This document shows, in pieces, positions 1 to 12,014 of a stretch of 64,000 nucleotides of DNA. The DNA comes from Pelodera strongyloides. Its lineage: Eukaryota; Nematoda; Chromadorea; Rhabditida; Rhabditidae. Numbering within the stretch: position 1 is the stretch's first letter; the number at the start of each line of letters is the position of its first letter. A model generated the notes under the pieces. The model was not told the DNA's origin. It saw only the letters and a program-made list of their open reading frames with translations, and ran no database searches. The translations under genes were made by a program, and so were the position numbers. The stretch spans positions 81,774 through 145,773 of the forward strand of contig JAANDG010000364.1 of assembly GCA_036852015.1 (NCBI GenBank), given 5' to 3'.

Positions 1-260
1 AACAGGTTAGTGGATAGTTTATTTATTTATGTTTTTCAAATTATACGCACAGGATGGCGCACAATTTGCAAACAAAAAGAAAACACCGTTGTCATTTCAC
101 AAACCACGTGCCATACCGCTATAGGAACACTAGCTTACTATTAGAAAGAATAACACAACTGTAGCGTGAACTCAATACTCACGCAAGAAAACACTCTGCT
201 AAAACTTTCTCGGGGTTCTCTCAGTTTATATCTTATCATAGTTTATCTCTACCTTTCCAG

Positions 261-458
261 CTGCCTCTCTGCGCCTCTGTTATCGAGCGTGCTATTTTCC
301 CGGTCGTTGTTCTCGAGTACCTCCTGGTTCTCGCAATCATCACTGCAGCCTACATCGGATTGGCGTACTTGATTGTATACTGTATCCGACACTGGTTCCC
401 TCATGCACAGAAGAAGACTGCTTCGGAGAAGGTCTACGGGCCACTCATTCAGGCCTAA
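261..458 (+). CDS. 3'-terminal exon of an unidentified membrane protein
   Basis: The exon follows a good acceptor (ACCTTTCCAG ending at 260) and stays open for 65 codons to a TAA at 456-458. The encoded tail starts LPLCASVIERAIFPVVVLEY, has one long hydrophobic stretch (about residues 13-42 of the exon, either one long or two short membrane segments), and ends in a basic then polar cytosolic tail finishing YGPLIQA. No upstream exon could be found between 1 and 250, so the rest of the gene is presumably beyond the left edge. I do not recognise the family. The reading is supported by the acceptor, the uninterrupted frame and the coherent hydrophobic/charged pattern; reading frame is phase 0 at the acceptor. 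Confidence 0.6.
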   Translation: MPLCASVIERAIFPVVVLEYLLVLAIITAAYIGLAYLIVYCIRHWFPHAQKKTASEKVYGPLIQA

Positions 459-3400
459 AGTCTAAGAAAAGCCTGACCGCCTGACGGATGGCCTAGGCGC
501 CTAGGAGCCTAAGGCTTAGGCCTTATTAATATAATACATCTCAACTGGGTTCCTGGGTATACCCAATAATTTATTATTGCGCTTTTGGGAAGTTTTCGTT
601 AATATGGTACGACGTGAGCTTGAGTACGGTATTTATGCACCATTTATTGAACACCTCCCACTAGTCGCACATAACGCATATAATTGTATTTGCAATTAGG
701 TAGTCTATCATTATTGAATTATCTGATATTTTCCAAGATTCTCGGCCCTTCCACAGGTCATTTTATTAAGGGTGCGTGTGTGCAATTTATCACATTTTTT
801 TCACACGGGAGCACATGCTAAAGCTCCTATCGCTTTGTAGTGCTTATTTATGTCTACGGATCAGTTAATGATATATTGTCTTTACATTATTATTGAGATT
901 TCGCAGCTGCCTGGTAGCTTTTGCCCAGCGTTACGGTTTCCTCATACTATGCCATCGAATATTATATGCTGGACTCTTACAGTACCCTAGAGGTACTCGG
1001 AGTCCAAACTACAAACTACAATCGTCTTTTTGTTGTTGAGATGTATGTGATCTTCTTGTGATTCACAACTTCTCCGCTGTGCCAAAGACTACATTTCTTT
1101 CCTTATTACGTCTCTTGTCATTTGCGTTTTGTGCATTATTCTACTCTACTCTTTCCCACATCATACCGTATGTCTTTGTTTGCATTTATTCACGCCTTAT
1201 TCGGCGCTGCCCTGGAATTTATTTATTTATAAAACTGTCAAACGTTTCCCCAAAACGCCTTTCATTGTATATTTGTAATACATAAGTATCTTTTTTGGCT
1301 TCAATCTTTCCAATCGCGAAGAGTTTTTTGTGTACGTTATCATATTTTGACTACCGTTGTTTTTATTCATCTCCTATTTCTTGCATATTCTTGGGTCCTA
1401 GCTTTAGTCTTCGTTTATTTTCACTCGATCACTGTTTTCATGCATAGAATTGATATCACCGGGATTAGGTACAATATATTACATAAATATGCCCTTGGCG
1501 GTGTATCTAGTCACAGTTCATAATACAGTCAACAAGGCTTATGCACCCTTTCTACTTCTAAACTTCTTTCCAGTTTCTTGTACCTCATTAGCAGATACCG
1601 AATTCAGTTGCAATATGTCAGTTTGTTGTGTTTTTGTTGCTGACATTCTGGGTAGGTGACAGCGCGGGCACCGCATCAACCAAGGTGCGCGGCCCTGTAT
1701 CGGCCCGCAGAAATCCCGCCTCTCAGCTACTCATTTTGTGATTAGCCCTCCTCTAATTTGCATACAGTCCGGCGTTCCGGTCTTTCTCTCCCTGTGATGT
1801 GTTTTCCCTTTCGACCTTTCCTATTACATTCTGATTGTCTTCAGTCATATTATAGTCGTTGTATTCTAAGTTTATCATATAAACCTTTCTCGGTGTTTCT
1901 GCGACATCCAGGGGCCCACGTTCTATTATGAACATATGGATTACGGTATCCCGCTCCGCACAACGAAACGATCTGTTTTCTTGTTCCAGGCAACTCCAAT
2001 GTATATTTTGCCCTTCATTGTTTAATTCTAATCACGGCCATTTTTATGTGTATGTAGAGGTCCGGGCGCTCAACAATATTTTTTCTCTGTATTTTGTTCG
2101 ATTTTCGTTGATTTTACTTATTCGCGTCTTATTTTATGTAAATTGGTGATCAGTGCGAATAAATATTGTACATTGATACGTTTGATGTTGTGAACAGTGG
2201 AAGTTTACTACGAAACAAAACTAGGGACAGGAAGAATAAACACATGTTAGCGGCTAAATGGAGGCCGAGTGCTTCATACAATAAGGCATAAAGATCAATA
2301 GCATACTGTTTCCCATAACATTGCTGACAATGACAAGTCCAGTTATTGCTTAGAGTTTGTCGGTGCAACTTCTGCCTTTCGCCCTTGGTGGCGTATCTAG
2401 TCGGAGTCAGGCTTCTCGCGCTGACTCCGAAGCATTGGATTAAAAACTAACCAATATAATATGTCATATTCTCAGAAACATCGACCCCCTTACTTCAAAA
2501 TACAGGAATAGACGAAAACATTTTTTTGCTGCACCGTAGCGCTCAACTTGCAAATTCAAAGCAAACCATTGTACACTGTCGCAAAAAAAAACGACCAATC
2601 TTGCTTCCTCTATCTAGCTTCACTTTCACTGACTGTCGTTCTGATTTCTGATGCCAATGACGATTCTGACGCTTAGTTCAGATCTAGCGGACGTTTGTGC
2701 CGATAATTTCAATAAATTTTACTCCTTGAAAGACTGAATCCCTTTCAGAATCCAAATTTCTGAAGCACATTTTCGTAAACGAAAAGGGACAGATTTCCCC
2801 AAAAACGTCCATTTAATTCACCCTTTGATTGAGGAATAAAAGGGGTGCATTTCATTCAACTTTTTTCAACTTTTATGTCATTTCTTTAAATCTAAAACTA
2901 AATCGCTTGAGATGCATTGGGTACGATTCAATATACAACTAGCTCACTTCGGCTCTATTTAAATTTATTTAATTGAAAATTATCTGAATTTTGGTGTATA
3001 TTTGTTGGGTGCAGGTTGAAATTCAATACAACATATATTTGATATGAAAACAACAAAAATTATGAAGATGTGAGGCCAAAACAATATAGTTTGTTATTGT
3101 TGTTAGTTACCTACGTTAGTTATGTGTTATCCCAAGGACTCGCAGGCTCACGAGGGCTTATTGTTGGTTACTTCGAAAAACTTCAAGTTTATCACTTTCC
3201 TAGAATATGTGATGTTTCAAGATAATTATATCAGCACTTCTCGTGGTTCTAAGTTCTAACAACATTAACAGATCATTTTAATTATTTATAATTTTCCACG
3301 CATAATCTTCACCAAATTTATGCATGTCTGTCTACCAGTCTACTAACTCAACAATCTGCCACACACTTAGTTTACAGTTTTTCTTGTCCATATAAGATAC

Positions 3401-5080
3401 GCAAAAAACGACACTTTATCATAATTTAAAGACCGCAAAACTGAAAACTAAATGGTCCTCATTGCTAAATAGCAACAAAACTACAAAACGTTGGCAACAT
3501 ACAAACGTTCCGTTATGGGTACACGCTAAAGTAAACTTTGGCAACACATTTTGATAAATTTCCGGGCCTTTTTGACTCAACGGCTCAACTACTCTCTCTT
3601 CTACTTTATATTATGAGTGAAAAACTTTAAGAGTGAAAACTTTCGCCCATTCATTTCAAGCGAATAATTTGCTTCCGGCCACACGGAGACTTTCACACTT
3701 TCAACACGTGTTACGTAGAGGATATTGGGCGATTTTGAGTTGCTCATATTCATTATCCCACTGCCAACTCCAATTTATGTATATTTCAAAGTTAAAAATA
3801 AATAAAAGATCGTGTGGTGTGTCAAAGTTCAAAGTCGCCTAACTTCTATGTCGCTTGATTTTGCGTGATTGTTCAAACTTTCAGCTAAATTTCGATATTC
3901 AGCGGAACTCATCTTTTTCTGTGAGTATCCCACAGTTTCCTGACAAAAATGTCTTGTTTTGTTTCTGATAACGTTATTTTTTTATGCAATCAGAAGATTC
4001 TGCAAATCTACGCTCCCACAATTTTTCTCATATATACATTCACAGCTCTTGGGTCCCAAGGCCGTATTCACCAACACACAGGGAGCCCTCCCTGGTCTCA
4101 CGAGCGCTCGGAATCCCTTCTGCTTTCGCACCCCTGGGGAGGCCAGGGAGGGCTCCCTGCGTGTTGGTGAAAACCGCCTCAGGAGTCCAGGGCCACAGAA
4201 AAAATGTGTCTGAACTTCCTCCTCTTTTTGACCACAACGATTTGTAAGTACGCGCGCTTTTCTGACAAATAAAATGGTGAAACTCAGGGAATACGAGCTT
4301 CAGATGTCGGTCTTGTGCCTACCTTCTCTATAAACCTATACATCTAAAAATACCACACAACTTTTTGGCTAGCTCCCCTAAATCAAGAAGTTATACATAC
4401 ATTGTAAAGATGGTAAAACATTCGTGAATGTGCTCCGTTATTCACTTATTCATACAGCACGCGAGCAAAGTAAGTAAGAGCACGGGAATTTCTTTCTCGT
4501 TTCTGCCTAATGACCTAATGATCTAATGACGTATGTAAAGTGACCGTGAATCTTGATCCGGGTCCAGCTCCCGGTGTTCCCATTCCTAGCACTTCCGGAT
4601 GCTTCTGGTTTGATTCACTCCGTCAGTCGCTATATTTAGAATGACGTTCGATCCAACGTATCCCTCCCACACCTTGCGTCCATTGAACCAAATAATTTCC
4701 GGTGTGATTTGAACCATTTTGGGCTTGATCTCCTTTTTTCGTCTAAGTGAAGTAAAAGGCAAGATTCCGTGCCACGTAAGTCATAATTCCTATTGGACGC
4801 CCGCGCTTCATTTTTGTTATACAAAGGACATGCATGTGAGCATGTGTGCGATTATCTATGTATGCATGTGTGCGCGAAGTGTGTGTGTGTGTGTGTGTAT
4901 GTAGTTGCAGGTTTGTCACATCTCTTAAAACTTGGCTTTATCCGTACCATTAAAAAAATTGTTGTAAATTGCCATAAGAAATTGTGATTTTAGCATCTTT
5001 CCACCTATCTACAATGTCTGCGCAACTTTATATTTGCCTGTTATCACTAAGTGTTTAGAAAACTCATGTAACATCAGTAG
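459..5080. other. gene-free stretch
   Basis: No splice-supported coding region was found on either strand. The first 70 bases are a cluster of CCTA/TAGG motifs in direct and inverted order. A MITE lies at 4055-4193 and a short GT microsatellite at 4878-4898. The rest is AT-rich without recognisable features. Confidence 0.5.
4055..4193. repeat. MITE with ~40 bp inverted arms (AGGCCGTATTCACC ends)
   Basis: The left arm begins near AAGGCCGTATTCACCAACAC and runs to CTCCCTGG; the right arm is its reverse complement ending TTGGTGAAAACCGCCT. Elements with related ends (GGCCATATTCAC, GGCCGTGCACGAAC) lie at 7862-7979 and 40155-40300, so this is a local family of short non-autonomous DNA transposons. 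Confidence 0.7.
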
Positions 5081-5085
5081 TTCAG
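5081..5085 (+). promoter_or_regulatory. probable spliced-leader acceptor of nlp-5-like gene
   Basis: TTCAG lies 8 nt before the ATG at 5094 with no donor needed upstream, the usual arrangement for SL trans-splicing in nematodes. It is inferred from the motif and its position only. Confidence 0.45.
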
Positions 5086-5093
5086 GTAATAAA

Positions 5094-6596
5094 ATGCATT
5101 CCACCTGCATCTTCTTACTGATCTCTACGGTAACTCTGCTCACAACAGCTCAGGTAATACTGAATACTGTGGAATCTAAAACAGAGAAATATGAAACATA
5201 GTACATTTACAGAATCCCACTCTATATTTCAGAAGTGCCGCCTTTTAATCGTATAGTACAGAAAGGCAAGATGAGTTAAAGCTATGAATTCTATAAAAAA
5301 TTTGGATCGTAGTAAATAGTTGATTTCCATAGTGGGCATGCAAATTTACAAGTCATTTTGGAAGCCTATGAATTCTATAAAAAATTTGGATCGTAGTAAA
5401 TAGTTGATTTCCATAGTGGGCATGCAAATTTACAAGTCATTTTGGAAGCCTATGAATTCTATAAAAAATTTGGATCGTAGTAAATAGTTGATTTCCATAG
5501 TGGGCATGCAAATTTACAAGTCATTTTGGAAGCCAGCACAAAATTTGCATGCCCACTATGGAAATCATCTATTTACTACGATCCAACATTTTGATAGAAT
5601 TCATAGTTTTATATTGATTTACTCCCTCCAATTAAAAGCTTTGGCTTTGTAAAGCATGTCTTTCGGAATTTAATACCATCATCCTTCGACAAAAGGAAAC
5701 CCTTTGAGCACTTCATTCTCGTGAGCCTCCTCCTTTAAGGAGTGGTACGGTACGCTACGCTCCATGAGACCCTAGACTTAGACTTTGAACTCGATCAAAC
5801 CAAAATATGATTTTCAGACAGCGGAAGAAATCGAAACAGCCACAGGAAACTTTGTGCGGTTTTTGAGCAGGCCAGGTTAGTTCTTACTGTATCCCTATCA
5901 GACTCGGCCATGCCACAAGCAACGTGATTTCCTCAACTCTTTTCCTCGAACCAGTTCGGTTTCCTCAAAGGGAGAAGCACAACTCCCATTCGTTTCTACA
6001 AAGTAGCGATATTTGAATTTGAATCGTGATTTTTTCCGACTGATACACATCTTTCTCTTAGAAAGCAATGAAGTCGATTATCATAGGTAAATTTACCAAC
6101 TCAATAAATGAGTTTCTATAATACTTGATTAAGACTTCTCAATGGCTAAACGTGGCAATTTGATGGCATTCGACAGTCTTGGTGGCATGGGACTGGGAAA
6201 GAGATCTGATGCCCATTCCCTCGCAATGTTCGATAGCCTAGCCGGTTAGTTGTCAGAAGATCATTGCTTGTATGTACTGCTCAACTCAATTACATAACAT
6301 ACAAGTATAACACTACAAATGCATAGCACTCGAGTATAACTGAGTGGTAATATAGCATGTACATGCAGCATTCCGACTAAAATTAGAATACTGTAATTGC
6401 ACAATTTGCAATTACTGTAAGTTGATAATTTCCCATTGCAGGTACCGGTCTCGGTAAGAGGAGTCATGCTCTCCTCGAGAATGAAAAGAGGCGTTTTGGC
6501 AATTTCGATCAATTGGCTGGCCTGGGACTTGGAAAGAGGTCCAACTATCTGAATTCATTCGACAGTTTGGGTGGATTGGGCCTGGGCAAGAAGTAA
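5094..6596 (+). CDS. nlp-5: NLP-5-like neuropeptide precursor
   Basis: Four exons, 5094-5153, 5818-5875, 6134-6244 and 6442-6596, join in phase to give 127 aa. Residues 1-20 are a signal peptide (MHSTCIFLLISTVTLLTTAQ) filling exon 1 exactly. The precursor then holds four peptides, each ending in Gly before a dibasic site and so predicted to be C-terminally amidated: GNLMAFDSLGGMGLG-KR, SDAHSLAMFDSLAGTGLG-KR, one ending FGNFDQLAGLGLG-KR after an internal KRR, and SNYLNSFDSLGGLGLG-KK at the C terminus. The FDSLGGMGLG core matches the C. elegans NLP-5 peptides, so a secreted neuromodulator packaged in dense-core vesicles is expected. The acceptor of exon 3 (GATTAAG) is weak, but the phase is exact. 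Intron 1 contains a fold-back repeat. The gene is convergent with the dehydrogenase gene at 7343. Confidence 0.93.
5279..5610. repeat. fold-back element with a triplicated left arm (84-bp tandem repeat)
   Basis: An 84-bp unit starting CTATGAATTCTATAAAAAAT is repeated three times head to tail from 5282 (periods at 5282, 5366 and 5450, essentially identical). It is followed at 5535-5606 by one inverted, slightly diverged copy ending GAATTCATAG. The whole element lies in intron 1 of the nlp-5-like gene. Confidence 0.9.
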
Positions 6597-6747
6597 TCGA
6601 TATCTTTACGACGACACGCAGATTCTCTGCGCTTTGCTCTATAACATGCCGCTTCCTCCTCCAACTTAATTAATTTCTTCTTTTCTTTCACCGCGCTCTG
6701 CTTCAATTGATATAATCACTATTTATGAATATGAATAACGTTAACGC

Positions 6748-6753
6748 AATAAA
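6748..6753 (+). terminator. poly(A) signal of nlp-5-like gene
   Basis: AATAAA 152 nt after the stop codon, on the coding strand, with no other canonical hexamer between them. Confidence 0.6.
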
Positions 6754-7342
6754 ATGTCTTGTTATGTGCATAAACTTTTTTCTTAGAAAGTTAACATTTT
6801 ATGTACATATCACAAAAAAATGAGCAACTATTATAAAGTAAGGCAAGAACACACTTTACGTTAAGGCACTAATTATACATTCCCTCATGCACCTCTAGCC
6901 TATACAGTACACCGATTACGACGTCCCATGCGTATTATAATTACAATAAGTACAATTCAAAATTAAGAAGACAGCTTTGTCCAAATTCTAGCAAAGGTAA
7001 AATTTAGCCCTGTTGGCTGTTCCTCCGTTAACTGGTTGCGATTTCGCACCGGAAAAGTAGCATGTGGCCTGCGAATTCGCACCGATGTCAGCTCTCTCCT
7101 GATGAGAGAGTATCTGCGCAGATCAAGAAAACCAAAAAGAATTCCCAGAGAATATTTTTCGGTGTGAATTCGCAGCACGACATCCTAGTAAGTAGTCTAA
7201 ACGGAGACGAAGTTTAACAAGGTAGTACAGGAAGATACGCAGATAACACCTCAAAACGAAACTTCCTCGCACGCAATCGCATAATCAAATCAATATTAAC
7301 GTGGCAATAAACTAACGGTAAGTTCCAGGGGGGGGGGGAGGT

Positions 7343-7559
7343 TCACAATTTTTCAATAAATTTATAAGGGTTCATAATCCCCCTAGGGTCGAACAACTCC
7401 CTGATGGATTTCACCATTTGTCGTTCGAGATTCGATTTCCCCAGACGAGCGTAGTGGAGCTTTAATTGGCCTGCAAAAACAAATGTTTCAGTGTGTGTAC
7501 TTCTTTCCTACCCAATCACCATGCGTGATATGATCAGTCTCGTTAGAGGATAGGTGGAA

Positions 7560-7650
<91 letters not shown>

Positions 7651-10600
7651 CGTTCAATAAGGTAAATAGATCGAAAGCACGTACCAACTCCATGCTCCGC
7701 TGAAACTGATCCACCTCTGTCGACCACCCATTGATAGATAAACGAATTGAGACTGAAAGTGAAGTTCCTTAGAGAAACAAAGAGTTTGTAAAGAAGTTGA
7801 GCTAATGTATACCTATCAAATGACCAAGTCCATGAAACACCATTTGGCTGTTTAAGGACCAGAGGCCATATTCACCACTCCGGTTCCCTCGGGGGAAAAG
7901 TCCCTGGGGACAGAAAATAGCATTCCTATGTGAGACACGCAGAGAAAAAGACGGGGAATTGAGTGATGAATATGGCCTCAGATAACATAACTACAATAAG
8001 TACAATCAATAACCTACGTTTCATCATTGCCAAGTCGAAAAAAAAAAATCAATACGGGAGAAAATACGAAACTCACGTCTCATATAACTCCTCATCAAAC
8101 TTGTCCGCCGTGATATTCAAATGCGTGTTCCCGTCTCCCATATGGCCATATGTAACAACACGACGAGCTCTACTTCCAACACACTCTCGGGTTGCTAAAC
8201 TTGCCACATAGTCTTCATTAGTTTACAGTTGTTTAGTTTAGTACTTACATAGTTTAGCATAGTTGAATATAAACACCAATAAGTCACAGTTCTCAAAGAA
8301 ACTCCTTGCAAACACTTCCTACTCAACTCACCTTCCGTCAACTCATAAAAGTGATCCATGGGCAGGGAGAGATCATATTTGTAGACGAAGCCATCGGAAG
8401 TCAGAGCTACTGGAGCGTGCTCCCGAAGTTTCCACATTTGTGCACCCTCAGCAGCCGATTCTGCCTGCAAGAGAGTGGATTCAAAACAAAAGAGCAAATG
8501 GAGAATGTCCGCTCCACGCTCCCTATCGGCACAGTTGAGCAAACGACGATATTTTAACTATGAAATTGTAGTTACCAAGCGACACCGCTTTTATGAAATT
8601 GGTGTGCGTCTGCACGAAATATAGTTACATTGGTACTTTCTCTAAGTAAGCCTGAAAAAATCAGTACAACTAAAACCATCGGCCATCACCCCATAACAAC
8701 ATCATATATAAGCAACGATGAAATGGGTAGTAACGGCCAAGAAACATCTTGCTTTGAAAGCGGGCAAAAAAAGAGAAAAATTTCATCGTTCGGCTACGAT
8801 CATAGTAATAAAAGACGACGAGAAGAAATTAAAAAAAAAACCGGGAGATTCGGAAAGGTTACATTACAAATTTCAATACAGTAGTCACTCAAATAAAAAA
8901 AACTATCTCACTTGTCAGGTGTTTTATTTTTTACCAAAACCACAGCCATTAAACATATGTAAACATATCTCCCTTACAGAAAAAACGCAACTGAACGCTA
9001 AAATTGTTACAATGAGTGAGCAGAAAACACAAATAACTTGGAATTAAAAAAAAAACGCACCAGAACACCATCCACTACCAATTCTTCAGCAAAACAAGCT
9101 TCAATAAACGCCGCCATTTTCGCGCGATCGTGATCTTCATTCGAACCTGGTAATGTAGCGAATTGGGTCAGCTCAAATAAGATATTAAGTAGCCGGTAGC
9201 CGGTCACTCGTCACTCAATTATTCACTGAATATTAATCACCATTTTTCACGTGCTGCTAATATTTAGGGTTCGCAGCCATTAAGCATATGTAAAACCGAG
9301 TCGAGATTCATGTCAAAGTGACTGACTGATGGGATGCGAAACATATGAAACATCAAGATAAACTAAACCAATTTTGTGCACAATTGGGACCAAAAGAAAT
9401 GCACGAACGAAGAACAATTTAGCATAAAATGTGCACAACGAAGAGAACATACCGGATGTTTCAATAAGCAAGTTGAAAGGAGCATTGCGCGGTAAAACCG
9501 AGTCGAGATTCATGTTTTCCTAAAATAATAAAACGTCTATGTTGTCATAATGCGGCGCAAAGGAACCGCTATATTGCAACCTTATCTTAATGCACTTGGA
9601 ATCACACTGAAGTACAAATAAAGAACCAAATCAAAACTAAAAAAAACTGCTTAAAACAAACCTTGAGTAAAACCATTGTTTCCTTGTCCATTAATTCAAA
9701 GGCCGATAGAATTTCTCCCAAAATCTTCTTGCTTAGCGATAACACTTTTCGACAGTTATCAAACGAGTTCACACCTGAAACTCAGTTTTCTTTCACTCAA
9801 GCCCATATATTTAGAATACATAAAAATGCGAATGGCATGCCGTATATGTTATTTTTTGAACATAATAGGCTTAGGCTAGTTCGCTACAGTACGGTGCAAG
9901 AGTCGAAAACATCCCCTTGCCACTATGCTACCTACGCATTCGGTTCGGTTAACAATAAAACATCCATGATGCTTTTTCGTTATACGTTCATTCTCGTTAT
10001 ATGATAATCTTTCTTGTCAGCAGAAAATCCCACGTAATTTTTCGATTTTCGATAATCAACTCTTCACATAGGCAAAGTCTTCTGTATGACAATTGACAAT
10101 GACAACTTCCGAACTTACCAAGGAAGCAGTTCTGCACACTGGACGGCTTTGGCACAGCAGTCATTTGAATATTGGTCACGACACCCAATCCACCTTCCGC
10201 ACTAAAAAAAATCTATTACATTTGGGAAACCGACAATGACGCAAAAGAAAATTCTAAGGAACACCACTAACGGTACACGGTACAGTAGGATACAGACCAC
10301 GGGAAAAGGGCGCAACATGACCGATGGAACAATGAAAACATATCACCAATAATATCGGAAAAGAACTTACCCCAAGAATAAATGAGCCATGTGCAGGGAA
10401 GAGTTGTCCTTTCTTAACGAACTGCCCAATCGTAAAACTGAGCCCTTACTGTCCGGAACAACCTGAAACGCATACTGAAGTGAGAAGTAACTAAGTCGAC
10501 TTGGAATTCAATTCATACATCAAAAAAATCAACAGAATTGAAAAAATGGCAATGTCGAATTATTGTTAAGTGCACTCGTTTCCTAGAAGCGCTGAAAACC

Positions 10601-11891
10601 TAACTAATGACTAAGTCCGTTGCTGTTGCAAGTATCTCTAGGGGTCGAAAAGTTACAAATGAAAAAACAACCGTTATGATAAAAAAAAATATTCAACAAA
10701 ATCGGACTTTATGTCAGTACCGCTGTGAATCCGAGAAGATGCGAGTGAAGGGTTCCGTAGCGTAACAATCTGACACCACCGGCACACGTGGATATATTTC
10801 CACCAATAAGACACGATCCCTAAACATGAGAGGTTCACTAAAGGGATGGCGCCAGTTCAACAATGCATCGATACAGAGGAACCGAGAAACACAAACAACA
10901 CCGGTCTATTTGGAAAGAGACGGATACGGCGCAGGCTGACTTATATGCGCTTTCTCTAAGCTATTTTCTAAGTTATACATGGTTATTTCTACGCTGACAT
11001 TGAGCAAGTAAACCATTTACCTTTGCTCCGAGGTCGAAAGGCATCGTGTACCCATATTGTCCAATGTGCTCATCCAGTTCCTGTAGAATGAAACCAGCAT
11101 CACACTCCAATACACCTGAAAACAAAACATAGTCCAAAGCTAATTTATTTCACCCACAAGGGTATAAGGAACCAAAAAGGATTGAACATATACCATATAC
11201 GTTAAATAAGAATAACTCCGAGACATTAGTACACTCACCAGATTCTGGGTCAAATTGCAAATCGTTCCTTAGTTTGCGAGTGGAAAGAACAACTTCATCA
11301 TGCACGGGAACACCACCACCCACCAGACCAGTGTTGCCCGCCTGGAATTACATACATAGGCAGATCGACGAGCTCATACAATTCTAGCCGCTCTCAACAC
11401 ACTATATGTAATAGATCTCGTTGGTAGGGATGTACTAGAAACTAGATTATCAAACAAGTCTGAGTTCGAGGAGAGATTTTTGGAAAGCCTACCTGTGGAC
11501 AAAGAGCAATTCTCCTCTCGTAGCAATGCTTCATGATAGCGGACACCTCTTCGGTAGATTTTGGAAGTAACACCAACGGGCATTTACCTAAACAAACGCT
11601 GATATGAACGAAACCATTTTAATCTTACAAGTCCCCATTCCTAATCCCACACGCACACTATGCAGTAGCGGAAAACAGGTGAAGTGAAAAACACAAAATA
11701 CGAACACCTTTGAAGGCTCGGGTCCAATCCGTGTTGAATGGTTCTATATCTTCACTTTGGGTAAGCACATCCTTGCGTCCGACGATTCCTTCGAAGACGC
11801 CAATGTCTGACGAATTCACACTAGCGAATGGCCCATTGCGAAGAGTGGAATATAAGCACGCGGCAGTAGAGCGACCGCGATTTACAAGCAT
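7343..11891 (-). CDS. D2HGDH: D-2-hydroxyglutarate dehydrogenase, mitochondrial
   Basis: Oxidises D-2-hydroxyglutarate to 2-oxoglutarate in mitochondria, passing electrons from FAD to ETF (known for the family; C. elegans dhgd-1). Fourteen minus-strand exons: 11891-11708, 11587-11493, 11341-11239, 11115-11021, 10819-10721, 10462-10371, 10201-10119, 9774-9662, 9519-9453, 9146-9061, 8464-8332, 8212-8077, 7752-7685, 7470-7343. They total 1482 nt and code for 493 aa, a normal length. Visible landmarks are the FAD-binding PCMH motifs [14 protein letters not shown] (about residue 92) and [11 protein letters not shown] (about 157), the metal-site loop [11 protein letters not shown] (about 404), SAEHGVG (about 446) and the C-terminal [10 protein letters not shown]. 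The N terminus is Arg/Ser-rich ([15 protein letters not shown]), fitting a mitochondrial presequence. The ATG at 11891 was chosen because it follows an isolated acceptor by 36 nt. Introns hold a CA microsatellite and a MITE; all key motifs are intact. Confidence 0.96.
7561..7652. repeat. (CA)n/(CG-CA)n microsatellite in D2HGDH intron
   Basis: About 58 bp of CA dinucleotide followed by about 33 bp of CGCA tetranucleotide repeat, in the last intron of the dehydrogenase gene just downstream of the donor at 7684. Confidence 0.95.
7862..7979. repeat. MITE in D2HGDH intron (AGGCCATATTCAC ends)
   Basis: Short element bounded by AGGCCATATTCACCACTC and an inverted GTGATGAATATGGCCT, related in its ends to the elements at 4055 and 40155. 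Confidence 0.65.
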
Positions 11892-11927
11892 AATACAAGC
11901 GCTTGTAAGATGCTCTTCAACCACACA

Positions 11928-11933
11928 CTGGAA
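11928..11933 (-). promoter_or_regulatory. probable spliced-leader acceptor of D2HGDH
   Basis: On the minus strand ATTATTTCCAG ends at 11928, 36 nt before the chosen ATG. No upstream exon is needed, so trans-splicing is the simplest reading; a 5' UTR intron is the alternative. Confidence 0.5.
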
Positions 11934-12014
11934 ATAATCTCATTAAGACACTGAAAAATATCAGAGTAAGACATCATAGTGCGGAATCAAGAGTTGATTT
12001 ATCACTTGCGAAAA

